A DNA stretch of 64,000 bases, from NCBI GenBank assembly GCA_963831535.1, contig CAWHQP010000008.1:186001-250000 (forward strand), given 5' to 3'. The notes under the pieces were generated by a model. It was not told the origin of the DNA, did not search any database, and saw only the letters and a list, made by a program, of their open reading frames with translations. Positions 46,991 through 55,374 of this stretch are shown one piece after another (within the stretch, counting starts at the first letter, position 1; every line of letters starts with the position of its first letter). The stretch is from Bog-756 sp963831535 (lineage in GTDB: Bacteria; Actinomycetota; Acidimicrobiia; Acidimicrobiales; RAAP-2). Made by a program: the position numbers and the translations under genes.

Positions 46991-47470
46991 GTGGTGGGCT
47001 CGTCCCTGTTGAGGTGGGACGGATCGTCAAGCCCCACGGACTCAAAGGTGACGTCATCGTGTCCCTGTCCACCAACAGGGACGAGCGGGTGGCCCCGGAT
47101 CGGTGCTGACCACCAGCGGACGGCAGGGAGTTCACTGTGGTCCGGTCCTCGGCCCACCAGGGACGTTTCATCGTCACGCTTCGACGGGGTAACGGCATCG
47201 ACGCCGCCGATGCGCTCCGCGACAGCGAGCTCGTCGCCCCGCCGCTGGATGGATCCGGATGCGCTGTGGATCCACGACCTGATCGGCGCCGTCGTGCTGG
47301 ACACCGAGGGTACGGAGCTCGGAACTGTGGTGAGCGTCGAGGCCAATCCGGCCAGTGACCTGCTGGTGCTGGCCGACGGTGGACTCATCCCCCTCCGGTT
47401 CGTGGTGACGTCGGTTCCCGGTGCGAGCATCACGGTCGACATGCCCGACGGATTGCTCGACCTGGCGTGA
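46991..47470 (+). CDS. rimM: 16S rRNA processing protein RimM (three or more frameshifts)
   Basis: The pieces read as RimM in order: VEVGRIVKPHGLKGDVIVSL, then GSVLTTS, then REFTVVRSSAHQGRFIVTLR with DALRDSELVAPP, then DALWIHDLIGAVVLDTEGTE to DMPDGLLDLA. Each piece is in a different frame, with shifts near 47010 (likely), 47095, 47117 and 47250. The end is firm: stop 47468-47470, overlapping the trmD start. The start (GTG 46991) is a guess. The protein helps 30S assembly together with S19. Confidence 0.8.
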   Translation: MVGSSLLRWDGSSSPTDSKVTSSCPCPPTGTSGWPRIGADHQRTAGSSLWSGPRPTRDVSSSRFDGVTASTPPMRSATASSSPRRWMDPDALWIHDLIGAVVLDTEGTELGTVVSVEANPASDLLVLADGGLIPLRFVVTSVPGASITVDMPDGLLDLA

Positions 47471-48312
47471 CCGGTTCCGGGCGGAGCCGTGACCGGTTCG
47501 GGGACCGGACGCCACCGGTCCGTTCGTTCCGGATCGACGTCTTCACCCTCTTTCCGGAGGTGATCGACCACTACGCCGACGCGTCCATCCTCGGACGGGC
47601 CCGTGCCCAGGGACGGTTGGACCTACGCACCCACGATGTCCGGCATGCGGCGACCGATCCGCACCGGTCGGTGGACGATGCCACCTTCGGGGGCGGTGCC
47701 GGCATGGTGCATCGGTCCCGAGCCGGTATTCACATGCGGTGGAGCGGGTGGGGTCGGAAACCGGCGGTCTGCCTCGACCGCTCATCTTGCTGTCCCCGTC
47801 CGGGCCGAGGTTCGACCAGGCGACGGCGGTTCGGCTGGCCGGTTCGATGGGGGAGTCGTATCCGGGGTTCTCGCTGCTCTGTGGCCGCTACGAGGGGGTG
47901 GATCAACGGGTGGCCGATCACCTGGTCGACCAGGAGCTGTCGGTGGGCGATTTCGTCCTGGCCGGCGGCGAGCTGGCGGCTCTGGTGGTCGTGGAAGCGG
48001 TGGTGAGACTGCTGCCGGGAGTTCTCGGTAACGACGAATCCGCCGGGGACGAGAGCTTCGCCGCCGGACTGCTCGAGTACCCCCACTATACCCGTCCGGC
48101 CACGTTCCGGGGCTGGGAGGTGCCCGAGGTGCTCCGTTCCGGTGATCACGGCAGGGTGGAGCGGTGGCGCCGGGCAGAAGCGCTGGTGCGTACGCTGAGG
48201 CGTCGCCCCGACCTCATCGACGAGCCGGGGCGGGCTCACCGAGGACGAGGTCCGTCTGCTGGTCGATCACGGTGAAGTGCAGGTCCTGCGCGATCACGGC
48301 TACGATTGGTGA
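47467..48312 (+). CDS. trmD: tRNA (guanine37-N1)-methyltransferase TrmD (three frameshifts)
   Basis: Methylates G37 of tRNAs; essential. Start GTG 47467. FRIDVFTLFPEVIDHYADAS and GGGAGMV are in the first frame. GPEPVF is in a second. AVERVGSETGGLPRPLI, SLLCGRYEGVDQRVADHL and SVGDFVLAGGELAALVV (the trefoil-knot SAM site) are in a third. The C-terminus GLTEDEVRLLVDHGEVQV with stop at 48312 is back in the first frame. Shifts are near 47708, 47735 and 48228. Joined length about 281 residues, slightly above the family's usual 240-260. Confidence 0.87.
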
Positions 48313-48460
48313 GCCTCGTCGGCGCCCGTTGCTTGGGTGATCGAAATCGTTGGCCAGATTCGCGGAGATACTCCCTGGTCAGAATGACCAACCGGTGGGA
48401 ACTCCGCGAACCGGCACCCGGCGGGGGAGTGTTCGAACGATCTGTGGAAAGACGCGCCCC

Positions 48461-48814
48461 ATGAACCCGACCGACATCATCGACCGAGACAGCCTCCGTG
48501 AGGACGTCCCCGACTTCCGACCCGGTGACACCGTCAAGGTCCACGTCCGCGTGGTCGAGGGAACCCGCGAGCGTGTCCAGGTGTTTCAGGGAGCCGTGGT
48601 GCGCCGACAGGGCACCGGCGTACGGGAGACCTTCACCGTGCGCAAGGTGAGTTTCGGGGTCGGTGTGGAGCGGACATTCCCGGTGCACTCTCCGGTGATC
48701 GACCACACCGAGGTGGTCTCGCTTGGTGACGTCCGTCGCGCCAAGCTCTACTACCTGCGTGATCGACACGGGAAGGCTGCGAAGATCAAGGAGCGGCGGA
48801 CTGCCCGCCCTTGA
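48461..48814 (+). CDS. rplS: 50S ribosomal protein L19
   Basis: 117 residues from ATG 48461. Core DFRPGDTVKVHVRVVEGTRE, QVFQGAVVRRQGTG and the C-terminal RAKLYYLRDRHGKAAKIKER are typical. The conserved trmD-rplS order holds, with a 148-base gap of which nothing else is made. The longer frame upstream (from 48350) has no homology. Confidence 0.97.
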   Translation: MNPTDIIDRDSLREDVPDFRPGDTVKVHVRVVEGTRERVQVFQGAVVRRQGTGVRETFTVRKVSFGVGVERTFPVHSPVIDHTEVVSLGDVRRAKLYYLRDRHGKAAKIKERRTARP

Positions 48815-48894
48815 TCCGACGGCTGGGTCGTCGGCCATCGGGACCGTGCGCCGTGCCCCCGTACGCCGCGGCAGACGTTGGTGGATGAACCCGC

Positions 48895-49188
48895 ATGAGT
48901 GAAGAGGACCTCGAGCGCTACGAGTCGGAGATCGAACTGGCCCTCGTCCAGGAGTACCGGGCGGTTCTCCCTCTCTTCTCCTATGTGGTCGAGACCGAGC
49001 GGCGCTTCTATCTGGCCAACACGGTCGAGGTGGCGGTGCGTTCGGACTCCACCCCGGCCTGCGTGGAGGTCAATCTGACCGATGCGTGGGTGTGGGACAT
49101 GTACCGTCCGGCGCGGTTCGTTCCCTCGGTGAGAATCCTCACCTTTCGTGACGTCAACATCGAGCGGCTTCCCGAGAAGGACCTGTGA
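48895..49188 (+). CDS. DUF2469 family protein
   Basis: 97 residues, a small acidic actinobacterial protein of unknown function: EEDLERYESEIELALVQEYR, LFSYVVETERRFYLAN, DMYRPARFVPSVRILTFRDV. Normally encoded between rplS/lepB/rnhB and the YraN gene, as here. The stop overlaps the YraN-type start by four bases (GTGA), so the two are coupled. Confidence 0.9.
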   Translation: MSEEDLERYESEIELALVQEYRAVLPLFSYVVETERRFYLANTVEVAVRSDSTPACVEVNLTDAWVWDMYRPARFVPSVRILTFRDVNIERLPEKDL

Positions 49189-49580
49189 GCGTGGGCGCGT
49201 CGGGGCGCCCCAACCAGGACGGCGGGTCCGACCACCGGAGGGCGCTCGGCGACGATGGCGGGGACCGGGCCGCCCGCTGGTATGAGGATCAGGGTTACGA
49301 AGTCCTCGAGCGGAACTGGCGCCGGAGGGAGGGGGAGGTCGACCTGATCGTGCGGCGAGGCGCCACCGTGGTGTTCAGCGAGGTGGAGAGCCGCTCTTCC
49401 ACCGACCGATTGGGAGTCGGCGAGTCGGTACTCCCGGCCAAACAGCGACGCATCCGTCGGCTGGCTGCCCGCTGGCTGTCGGAGGTGACTCCGGCCGCGG
49501 GGAGGGCCCGGATCGAGATCCGCTTTGATGTGGTGTTGATCACGGCCGGAACCGTGGATGTCACCGAGCATGCGTTCTGA
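49185..49580 (+). CDS. YraN-family (UPF0102) endonuclease-like protein
   Basis: 131 residues. The restriction-endonuclease-like core is seen as AARWYEDQGYEVLERNWRRR, then EGEVDLIVRRGATVVFSEVE with the E-x-D-(x)n-E metal-binding residues, then RRLAARWLSE and IRFDVVLI. A ~25-residue variable tail precedes the fold. Usually next to DUF2469 and upstream of comM/dprA, but those are absent here. Function unknown. Confidence 0.88.
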   Translation: MSVGASGRPNQDGGSDHRRALGDDGGDRAARWYEDQGYEVLERNWRRREGEVDLIVRRGATVVFSEVESRSSTDRLGVGESVLPAKQRRIRRLAARWLSEVTPAAGRARIEIRFDVVLITAGTVDVTEHAF

Positions 49581-49672
49581 TCCCCGACCCCCTCAACCTC
49601 GTGGCGTGCCCTACCACCAGAATCCGTCCAAGCTCTGACCACGTCGGATCGGTGATCTCGTAGGCTGCGAGG

Positions 49673-50467
49673 ATGCCTACCGATCTCGAAACGCTCATCG
49701 TGGAACACAAGGACGGGGTGGCGACGGTCACCATGAACCGCCCTTCCCGCAAGAATGCCGCCAACAACACGATGTGGCGGGAGCTGTTGGAGACCTTCGA
49801 GGAGATAGCCGCCGACCGCGCTGTTCGCGTCGTGGTGCTCACCGGAGCCGGGGACGCATTCTGCTCCGGGGCCGACCTGAGCGGCGCCGCCGGCGTGGCC
49901 GGGCGGGACGGGGATCCCTACCTGCTGCAGATGCGTGCTCTCGGCGATGTCGCCCTCCGACTGCACCGACTGCCCAAGCCGACCATCGCCAAGGTCGGTG
50001 GGGTGGCGGCGGGAGCAGGAATGAGCATGGCTCTCGGTTGTGATCTGGTCGTGGCCTCGGACACCGCCCGGTTCTCGCAGATCTTCTCGAAGCGGGGACT
50101 CTCGGTGGACTTCGGGGCTTCCTGGCTACTTCCCCGCTTCATCGGGCTCCACAAGGCCAAAGAGCTCGCGTTCTTCGCCGACATCATCAGTGCCCAACAG
50201 GCCGCCGAGTTCGGCCTCGTCAACCGGGTTGTGCCGGCCGAGGAGCTCGATGCCTTTGTCGACGAATGGGCCGCTCGCCTGGCCACCGGGCCTGCGCTGG
50301 CGTTGTCCATGACCAAGGCCATGTTGAACAATTCCTTCAACCTGGCCATGGACCAGTCGCTCGAGGAAGAGGCCCGGTCCCAGGCGGTGAACTTCGCCTC
50401 TGCCGACACGGCGGAGGCCATGGCAGCCTTCGTGGAGAAGCGCGAGCCCCTGTTCGAGGGGCGCTGA
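49673..50467 (+). CDS. enoyl-CoA hydratase/isomerase, PaaG-like
   Basis: 264 residues of the crotonase fold. CoA/oxyanion loops: VLTGAGDAFCSGADLSGAAG and VGGVAAGAGMSMALGCDLVV. The two catalytic Glu of true hydratases are missing. The second is replaced by Asp in SKRGLSVDFGASWLLPR, as in PaaG-type 1,2-epoxyphenylacetyl-CoA or 2,3-enoyl isomerases, so isomerisation is more likely than hydration. ATG 49673 is fixed by the N-terminal MPTDLETLIVEHKDGV. Confidence 0.87.
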   Translation: MPTDLETLIVEHKDGVATVTMNRPSRKNAANNTMWRELLETFEEIAADRAVRVVVLTGAGDAFCSGADLSGAAGVAGRDGDPYLLQMRALGDVALRLHRLPKPTIAKVGGVAAGAGMSMALGCDLVVASDTARFSQIFSKRGLSVDFGASWLLPRFIGLHKAKELAFFADIISAQQAAEFGLVNRVVPAEELDAFVDEWAARLATGPALALSMTKAMLNNSFNLAMDQSLEEEARSQAVNFASADTAEAMAAFVEKREPLFEGR

Positions 50468-50594
50468 CGGCCCGACGTCCGGGTCCCGGCGGAACCGACG
50501 GGACTGATCCTCGAGTGGCTCATCGATGGTGCTGGCTGGTCGGCTGTTTGTGTTGCGTTGCGTCCGAGCGGTCGGCTCGCCGAGAGGCCACTCG

Positions 50595-51093
50595 TTAGAT
50601 CGGGGGGTGCACGGGGGCCTCATGGGCAAGCAGCAAGTCCGACAGCTGCTCCAGCGATTGGTTGGCATACCTGAGCCACATCATGGTGACGAGCGGCATG
50701 AGGGGTGCGCCGACGCCCCGCGGATGCAGCGTCCAACGCCAGGTGATCAGCGTTCCCGTGCCCTTCGGTGCGAACTCCCAGCTTCCGTCGATGCTGTTGA
50801 CCAGCGGTCGCATGGGACCGGTGATAGCGCTCAGCTGATAGCTGAACGAGTGCGGCGCATCGACACCGGTCAGAACCTCGCGGCATCGTGCCGCCGTCCG
50901 AGGTGACAACCGTTCTCACCTGTCCGACCTGACCCCAGGTTCCTTCCTGGCCCCGGACTTCCTTGACGGGGGGCAATAAGGCGTAGCGTCGACAGAAGAT
51001 TGCGGGCAGCGAGATGAGAAGCGTCCCGTCGAAGGCGGGTTGGACATCTATCGGGATCGCACGCGACTGCTCGACGGAGACGGGTACGGCCAC
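50595..51093 (-). CDS. SRPBCC/polyketide-cyclase-like protein (one frameshift near 50892)
   Basis: The N-terminal part from ATG 51093 (MAVPVSVEQSRAIPIDVQPA) and the C-terminal part (REVLTGVDAPHSFSYQL, WEFAPKGTGTLITWRWTLHP) are in different frames but join as one SRPBCC hydrophobic-pocket domain, about 165 residues, with a shift near 50892. Such proteins bind lipids or act as cyclases. The region has lower GC than the neighbours. Nothing suggests a partner gene. Confidence 0.72.
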
Positions 51094-51279
51094 CGCTCCA
51101 GCTTAGGCAACGCCGGATGGTGACCAGGGTGAAGTGCTGGGTCAGCTCGAACCGCGGCCAAGGTCGGATGCTGGAACCGATGATGACGCCAACCTGGCGA
51201 CGGTACGCTCAGGACCCCGATTATCAGCGGTGACGAGTGCTCCACCGCGACCGGTTTCTGGTTCCGAGCGTGCCGGGCC

Positions 51280-51606
51280 GTGGTGGCGGGCGTCGGTGGG
51301 CGCTTGTCCGGGCCGTTTGAAGACATTGGATCGGAAAACACGGCCGCTGTTCTCCAGCACATGCTGGCTCTGCCCGAGGATGTTGGTCTGCCTGATCCGA
51401 GACTCATCGCCCCCGTGATGGTTGACCTGCAGCACCGTCATCGGGGTCTGAACATGGTGAGCACCCAAGCGGCGGCCGCCGCATTGTTACGGGGACAAGG
51501 TTGTCCTGAGCCCTCCAACCGCCCGCGGTCAGCTGGAGGCGGTGCTCCCCGTGGAGAGCATTGCCTTTTCAGACGGTCGACCTTCCGTAGCCCGGGATGG
51601 TTCTGA
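51280..51606 (+). pseudogene. unrecognised, probably broken protein frame in lower-GC patch
   Basis: The plus frame reads like folded protein (EDIGSENTAAVLQHMLALPE, LIAPVMVDLQHRHRGLNM, STQAAAAALL). With a shift near 51490 it continues as GDKVVLSPPTARGQLEAVLP and VESIAFSDGRPSVARDG. I do not recognise the family. There is no clear start or end. A 60-base hand count at 51301-51360 gives 58% GC against 77% at 40321-40380 in smc. It may be a remnant of an acquired gene or a gene damaged by indels. The stretch 51094-51279 has nothing else I can support. Confidence 0.4.
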
Positions 51607-51702
51607 CGAACCGGAGTTCTTCAGCTTGACGATCTCGACATCTCCAGGTCCTGATGCGGTAAGCCGGGTCGTGGTCCGAGGTTTCGGACGGGCCGAAAAC
51701 GT

Positions 51703-52419
51703 TCAGGGCGAGGGAAAACTCCCCGGTTGCCATCCGATACTGGAAGAGGTCACCGGTCCCGCACTCGGAGTAGATACCAGCCCTGGTGCCGTACAGCTGG
51801 GCTGGTCGGTCTGGGCTCCGTACCAGATGGCCGATCCAACGCCCCGCCATACCAGCCAGCACGTTCCGTTGGACGACCGGGCAGCCAGGGTGACCGTCCC
51901 ACTGTTCGCCCCCGCTCCACCGCCGGCCCCAGCACCTGCCCCCCCGGCCGCCTCGGCACTGCTGATGGCCGATCCGATGGATCCGCTACCACCACCCGAG
52001 GGTGACGCACCCGCGGTTCCGGTGCCGACGCCGCTCCCACTGGTCACGGTGACACTCACGGTGGATGGACTGGTGGTGGCTCCGGCGACATACGAAACCG
52101 ATGGATCCGAGGCCGAGAGGGTCCCGACGTCAAGTGCTCCGTAGCCACCGGCTGACGAGGCGGCCGTGGTGACAGCGGTCAGGGCGGTCGACAGGGACTG
52201 TTGCGCCAGCAGGTTGTCGGCCAGACCGACACCGGGGGCGTTGGAGATGTTGGTGGCTGACGGGGAGCTCGAATTGAGGGTGGTGCTCATCAAGAGCAGG
52301 GTCAAGAGGGCTACCGCCACCAGGCTGAACATGGTCGCGATCATGGAGAACCCGGCGTCTTGTTCGTCGTTCCCGACCGGCTCCGCCCGACGCCTGGTGG
52401 CCCCGGCTCGGGGAGCCAC
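51703..52419 (-). CDS. type IV pilin-like protein, orphan
   Basis: About 238 residues. A prepilin-type leader ends EQDAG, then the cleavage-like FSMIATMFSLVAVALLTLLL starts the hydrophobic helix; mature residue 5 is Ala, not the usual Glu. The body is Ser/Thr/Gly-rich with a Gly/Ala stretch. The C-terminus has two Cys (TCWLVWRGV and PSCTAPG) that could form the disulphide of pilin-like domains, ending SSSIGWQPGS. GTG 52419 gives a ~24-residue leader; GTG 52509 is the alternative. No other pilus gene is seen, so its machinery must be elsewhere. Confidence 0.6.
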   Translation of the reverse strand: MAPRAGATRRRAEPVGNDEQDAGFSMIATMFSLVAVALLTLLLMSTTLNSSSPSATNISNAPGVGLADNLLAQQSLSTALTAVTTAASSAGGYGALDVGTLSASDPSVSYVAGATTSPSTVSVTVTSGSGVGTGTAGASPSGGGSGSIGSAISSAEAAGGAGAGAGGGAGANSGTVTLAARSSNGTCWLVWRGVGSAIWYGAQTDQPSCTAPGLVSTPSAGPVTSSSIGWQPGSFPSP

Positions 52420-52646
52420 GGGCGGCAGTACGGCTGCCGGCAGTGACCGGGTGGATGGTCGGACCGGTCTCGGTCCTCTTCGGCAGGCGTCGGTTGATCC
52501 TGTGTCCACAGATCTTGCATCGTCCAGTCGGATTCGAGACTTGAGGGGTCCGGATCAAGAGCCATCGGGGCATCGGTACACGCTCCCCGTTGACCGGGTC
52601 TTCCGGTTCGCGGGCCCCCTCTCTGGTCGCCGGTACCCTGGCTGAC

Positions 52647-53621
52647 ATGGAGCCCATCAAGGACGATCGCCCGGTCACCCGGCTTGGGTTGTGGCTGACC
52701 GGATCGTGGCCTGACTCGGCGCCGTCCGGGGCCACCGAGAGGGTGCGGTCCGCTGGCCGCCCGGTCCGAGCTGATCGGGACCGACCGACTGTCCTCGACC
52801 AGGTGGCTGCCCTCGCCGGTCTCGCCGAGGTGTCGGGTTTCGACTCGCTGTGGGTCACCGACCGGGTGTTGGGAACCGAGGATCGGCGTTCCAGCCCTGC
52901 TGATCCGGAGGCCTACTCGCTGCTCGGCGCACTGGCGACACGGACCGAGGTCGTTCGGCTCGGGGCCGTTCCGATGGGTGTGGACGGTCGTCCGCCGTCG
53001 ATCGTGGCCAAGATCGTGACCGGAATCGACGTCATCTCGCACGGACGAGCCGTGTTGACCTTCGGTCTCGCCCCGGCCGACGCGGTCGGTGGAGCACGAG
53101 CCACCGAGGCCCTCCGGGTCGGACGGTCCATGCTGGAAGATGAGGTACCCGCATTCGAAGGCGAGTTCTACACCGTGGAGGGCGCCATCAATCAGCCGAG
53201 TCCGGTCCAGGCCGGGGGGGTCCCGGTGGTGGTCTTCGTGGAAGGTTTCCCCGATCGGTCCGAGGTGGCCGTCACGGAGTTCATCGGTTTGGCCGATGCC
53301 GTGATCGTGGGAGGTGGTCCCGGCGATGTCCGGAGGGTGGTCGACGAGGTGCGGGCAGTGTCCCGCGGCCGGAGAGCGGGACCCGGGGACGGGGTCGGCT
53401 CGATCCAGGTCATCGGGATAGGCCTCCTGCCGGGCATGAGGCCTATCCCCCACCCGGGCACACTGCCTACGGAGGGGTCGACGCCTCCGCCTGTCGACGC
53501 CGAGGTCGGCGATCTGTTTGCTGCGGGCGTCGATGGCTGCCTCGTGCCGATGGATCTGGCCACCCCGGTCGAGGTCTTGGCCGACCTGAGTAACGGGCTG
53601 GGAGACCTCTCGGTGCACTAG
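52647..53621 (+). CDS. LLM-class (luciferase-like) flavin/F420 oxidoreductase
   Basis: 324 residues from ATG 52647. TIM-barrel luciferase-like features: AEVSGFDSLWVTDRVLG, ALATRTEVVRLGAVPMG, PPSIVAKIVTGIDVISHGR, TFGLAPADAV, and the C-terminal ADAVIVGGGPGDVRRVV. In actinobacteria this fold most often uses F420. The neighbouring PPOX-class protein (convergent) is of the same cofactor world. The substrate is unknown. Confidence 0.85.
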   Translation: MEPIKDDRPVTRLGLWLTGSWPDSAPSGATERVRSAGRPVRADRDRPTVLDQVAALAGLAEVSGFDSLWVTDRVLGTEDRRSSPADPEAYSLLGALATRTEVVRLGAVPMGVDGRPPSIVAKIVTGIDVISHGRAVLTFGLAPADAVGGARATEALRVGRSMLEDEVPAFEGEFYTVEGAINQPSPVQAGGVPVVVFVEGFPDRSEVAVTEFIGLADAVIVGGGPGDVRRVVDEVRAVSRGRRAGPGDGVGSIQVIGIGLLPGMRPIPHPGTLPTEGSTPPPVDAEVGDLFAAGVDGCLVPMDLATPVEVLADLSNGLGDLSVH

Positions 53622-53664
53622 GTCGGGACCGACGTCAGGGTGGGTCCGTCTGCGGGGGCAGCGG

Positions 53665-54066
53665 TCAGTCGTCCGATTGCATGACCACCTTGTCGGCATG
53701 GACCCGATAGATGACCCGCACCTCACCGGGCTGGCGCATGGGGTAGGTGTCGACGTCGAGATATTTCTTGGCCAGCGAGTCGATGTGAGCGTCGGCCCCC
53801 ACCTCGGTCCCTTCGACAGTCCCCCGTACCACGACGACGTTGTACGAATTGTCTGGGTCGACGATCGAAACCGCCACGTGAGGGTTGTGCTCGAGATTGG
53901 CGGTCTTGACGCGCCCTTTGGCGGTGTTGAACACCAGGTCGTCGCCGTCCAGGTCTATCCAGACCGGTGTGACCTGAGGACGACCTTCGTGATCGACCGT
54001 CGCTACGTTGGCGATCACCGGTCGCTGGACCAGGGCGTGTGCGGTCTTGCTCAAGGTGGTTGTCAT
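53665..54066 (-). CDS. PPOX-class F420-dependent oxidoreductase
   Basis: 133 residues, split-barrel flavin/F420-binding fold: VIANVATVDHEGRPQVTPVW, DLVFNTAKGRVKTANLEHNP and the C-terminal VRVIYRVHADKVV. ATG 54066 has GGAGAG about six bases upstream (the upstream frame to 54174 is rejected). Such proteins reduce quinones, biliverdin or other acceptors with F420H2. It is divergent from the nfo gene. Confidence 0.88.
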   Translation of the reverse strand: MTTTLSKTAHALVQRPVIANVATVDHEGRPQVTPVWIDLDGDDLVFNTAKGRVKTANLEHNPHVAVSIVDPDNSYNVVVVRGTVEGTEVGADAHIDSLAKKYLDVDTYPMRQPGEVRVIYRVHADKVVMQSDD

Positions 54067-54385
54067 GGATGCTCTCCTCGGAGTCGGGTTGTCGACCCAC
54101 AGCGACCCTGCGCTGAGGAACCTTCTGTCGGTCAATGCCGAGGGTACCAAGGACGCTCGGCGCACCGATCGCATCTCGGGGCATGGGCGCGTTGTGCGCC
54201 CCCGCGGTCGGGAGGGCGGGTGGAGTGGATGTGGGGGGACATCGCAGTCCCTCCCGACCCTGGGGGCGCAACATCCAGTTTCCGGCCCACCGCTTTGGAT
54301 CGCCTGTGATGGACCTGGCCGATTCTTGAGAATGTCCCACTGGGACCTCGTAATGGGTGAATGCTGCCGCGACTACGGTGCGGCT
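54067..54385. other. divergent intergenic region, PPOX gene / nfo
   Basis: 319 bases without a gene. It has a TTGAGA hexamer near 54326 and a small inverted repeat GTCCC-ACT-GGGAC (around 54334) that might belong to the nfo promoter. No clear -10, SOS box or riboswitch is visible. An open frame from 54008 crosses into nfo but has no coding character before 54386. Confidence 0.3.
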
Positions 54386-55258
54386 ATGCGCATCGGAGCC
54401 CACGTGCGGGCAGGAAAAGGTCTGGTCCCCGCCCTCCAGCACGGCGACGAGATCGGCGCCGACGTCGTCCAGATCTTCACCCAGAGTCCGCGTATGTGGA
54501 AGCCCTCGCAGTATGGGCCCGACGTGTTGGCCGGATACCGAAAGGCCCAGAGGGAGCACCCCAACATCACATCGACCTTCTGCCACGCCACCTACCTGAT
54601 CAACTTGGCCACCCCGGACCCCGAGCTGAAGGCCAAATCCCGGACCTGCCTCAACGCCAATCTGGCCACAGCCGAGGGGATGGGCTCGGACGGCCTGGTC
54701 CTCCATATCGGCAGCCACCGGGGCAGCGGGTTCGACGCAGCGCTTCCCGGCATCGTCGAGGCGCTGATCGAGGCACTCGATTCCGTGGAGGCTTCGACGG
54801 ACCCGTGTCCGATCCTCCTCGAGAACGCCGCCGGTGCCGGGGACACGGTCGGACGCTCCTTCGAGGAACTGGCGAGGGTCATCGACACGGCGGGAGGTGA
54901 CGAGCGGCTCGGTGTCTGCCTGGACACGCAGCATCTGTGGGCATCGGGGGTGCCGTTCGGCACGGTGGCGGAGGCCGACGAGCTGATCAGCCTGGTCGAC
55001 GAGACGGTGGGCCTGGAGCGTCTGCAGTGCCTTCACCTGAACGATTCCAAGGTCCCCTTCGGCGCCAACCGGGACCGGCACGAGAACATCGGGGACGGGA
55101 CCATCGGTTCCGAGGCGCTGGCCGCCCTCCTCGGCCATCCCGGCCTGCAGGGTCTTCCTGCCGTCCTCGAGGTTCCCGGGGAGGGGGATGGTCCCCGGAC
55201 CGAGGATGTCACCGCAGCCCGCCAGGTGTGGGCCGAAGGCGTCAAGCTGAGGCGTTGA
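54386..55258 (+). CDS. nfo: deoxyribonuclease IV (AP endonuclease)
   Basis: Cuts DNA at abasic sites. 290 residues from ATG 54386 (MRIGAHVRAGKGLVPAL). The zinc-binding residues appear in order: FCHATYLINL, LHIGSHRGSG, LLENAAGAG, CLDTQHLWASG, LHLNDSKVPFG, DRHENIGDG and AVLEVPGEG. These are the His, Glu and Asp ligands of the endonuclease IV TIM barrel. Confidence 0.95.
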   Translation: MRIGAHVRAGKGLVPALQHGDEIGADVVQIFTQSPRMWKPSQYGPDVLAGYRKAQREHPNITSTFCHATYLINLATPDPELKAKSRTCLNANLATAEGMGSDGLVLHIGSHRGSGFDAALPGIVEALIEALDSVEASTDPCPILLENAAGAGDTVGRSFEELARVIDTAGGDERLGVCLDTQHLWASGVPFGTVAEADELISLVDETVGLERLQCLHLNDSKVPFGANRDRHENIGDGTIGSEALAALLGHPGLQGLPAVLEVPGEGDGPRTEDVTAARQVWAEGVKLRR

Positions 55259-55300
55259 GGACCGTGAGGACCCGGGCCTCCGGTTGGGCCTTGCCTGTTG

Positions 55301-55322
55301 TAATGAGAACCATTCTCGCTTA
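55301..55322 (+). promoter_or_regulatory. Zur/Fur-type operator upstream of the zinc ABC operon
   Basis: AT-rich palindrome with core GAGAACCATTCTC (arms GAGAA and TTCTC), flanked by AT-rich TAAT and GCTTA, standing out in otherwise GC-rich sequence. It is 53 bases upstream of the binding-protein start. It resembles actinobacterial Zur and general Fur boxes (AATGAAAAT-type palindromes). A Fur-family gene is the last gene of the same cluster, so autoregulation by zinc is likely. Confidence 0.72.
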
Positions 55323-55374
55323 AGGTGCAGGGGACGGGTCCCGCCAGGGCGGTGGGGCCCAAGGAGTGGTCCCG

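Noticed and set aside
46538..48312. Programmed frameshifting in khpA/rimM/trmD
   Set aside because: Too many shifts, in both directions, with no slippery heptamer or downstream structure in common; errors explain them better.
51569..51862. Minus-strand frame continuing the pilin-like gene in another phase
   Set aside because: The pilin frame ends normally at 51703 with a plausible two-Cys C-terminus, so no frameshift extension is needed.
54008..54385. N-terminal extension of endonuclease IV
   Set aside because: The family begins at MRIGAHV (54386); the upstream frame crosses the divergent promoter region and has no homology.
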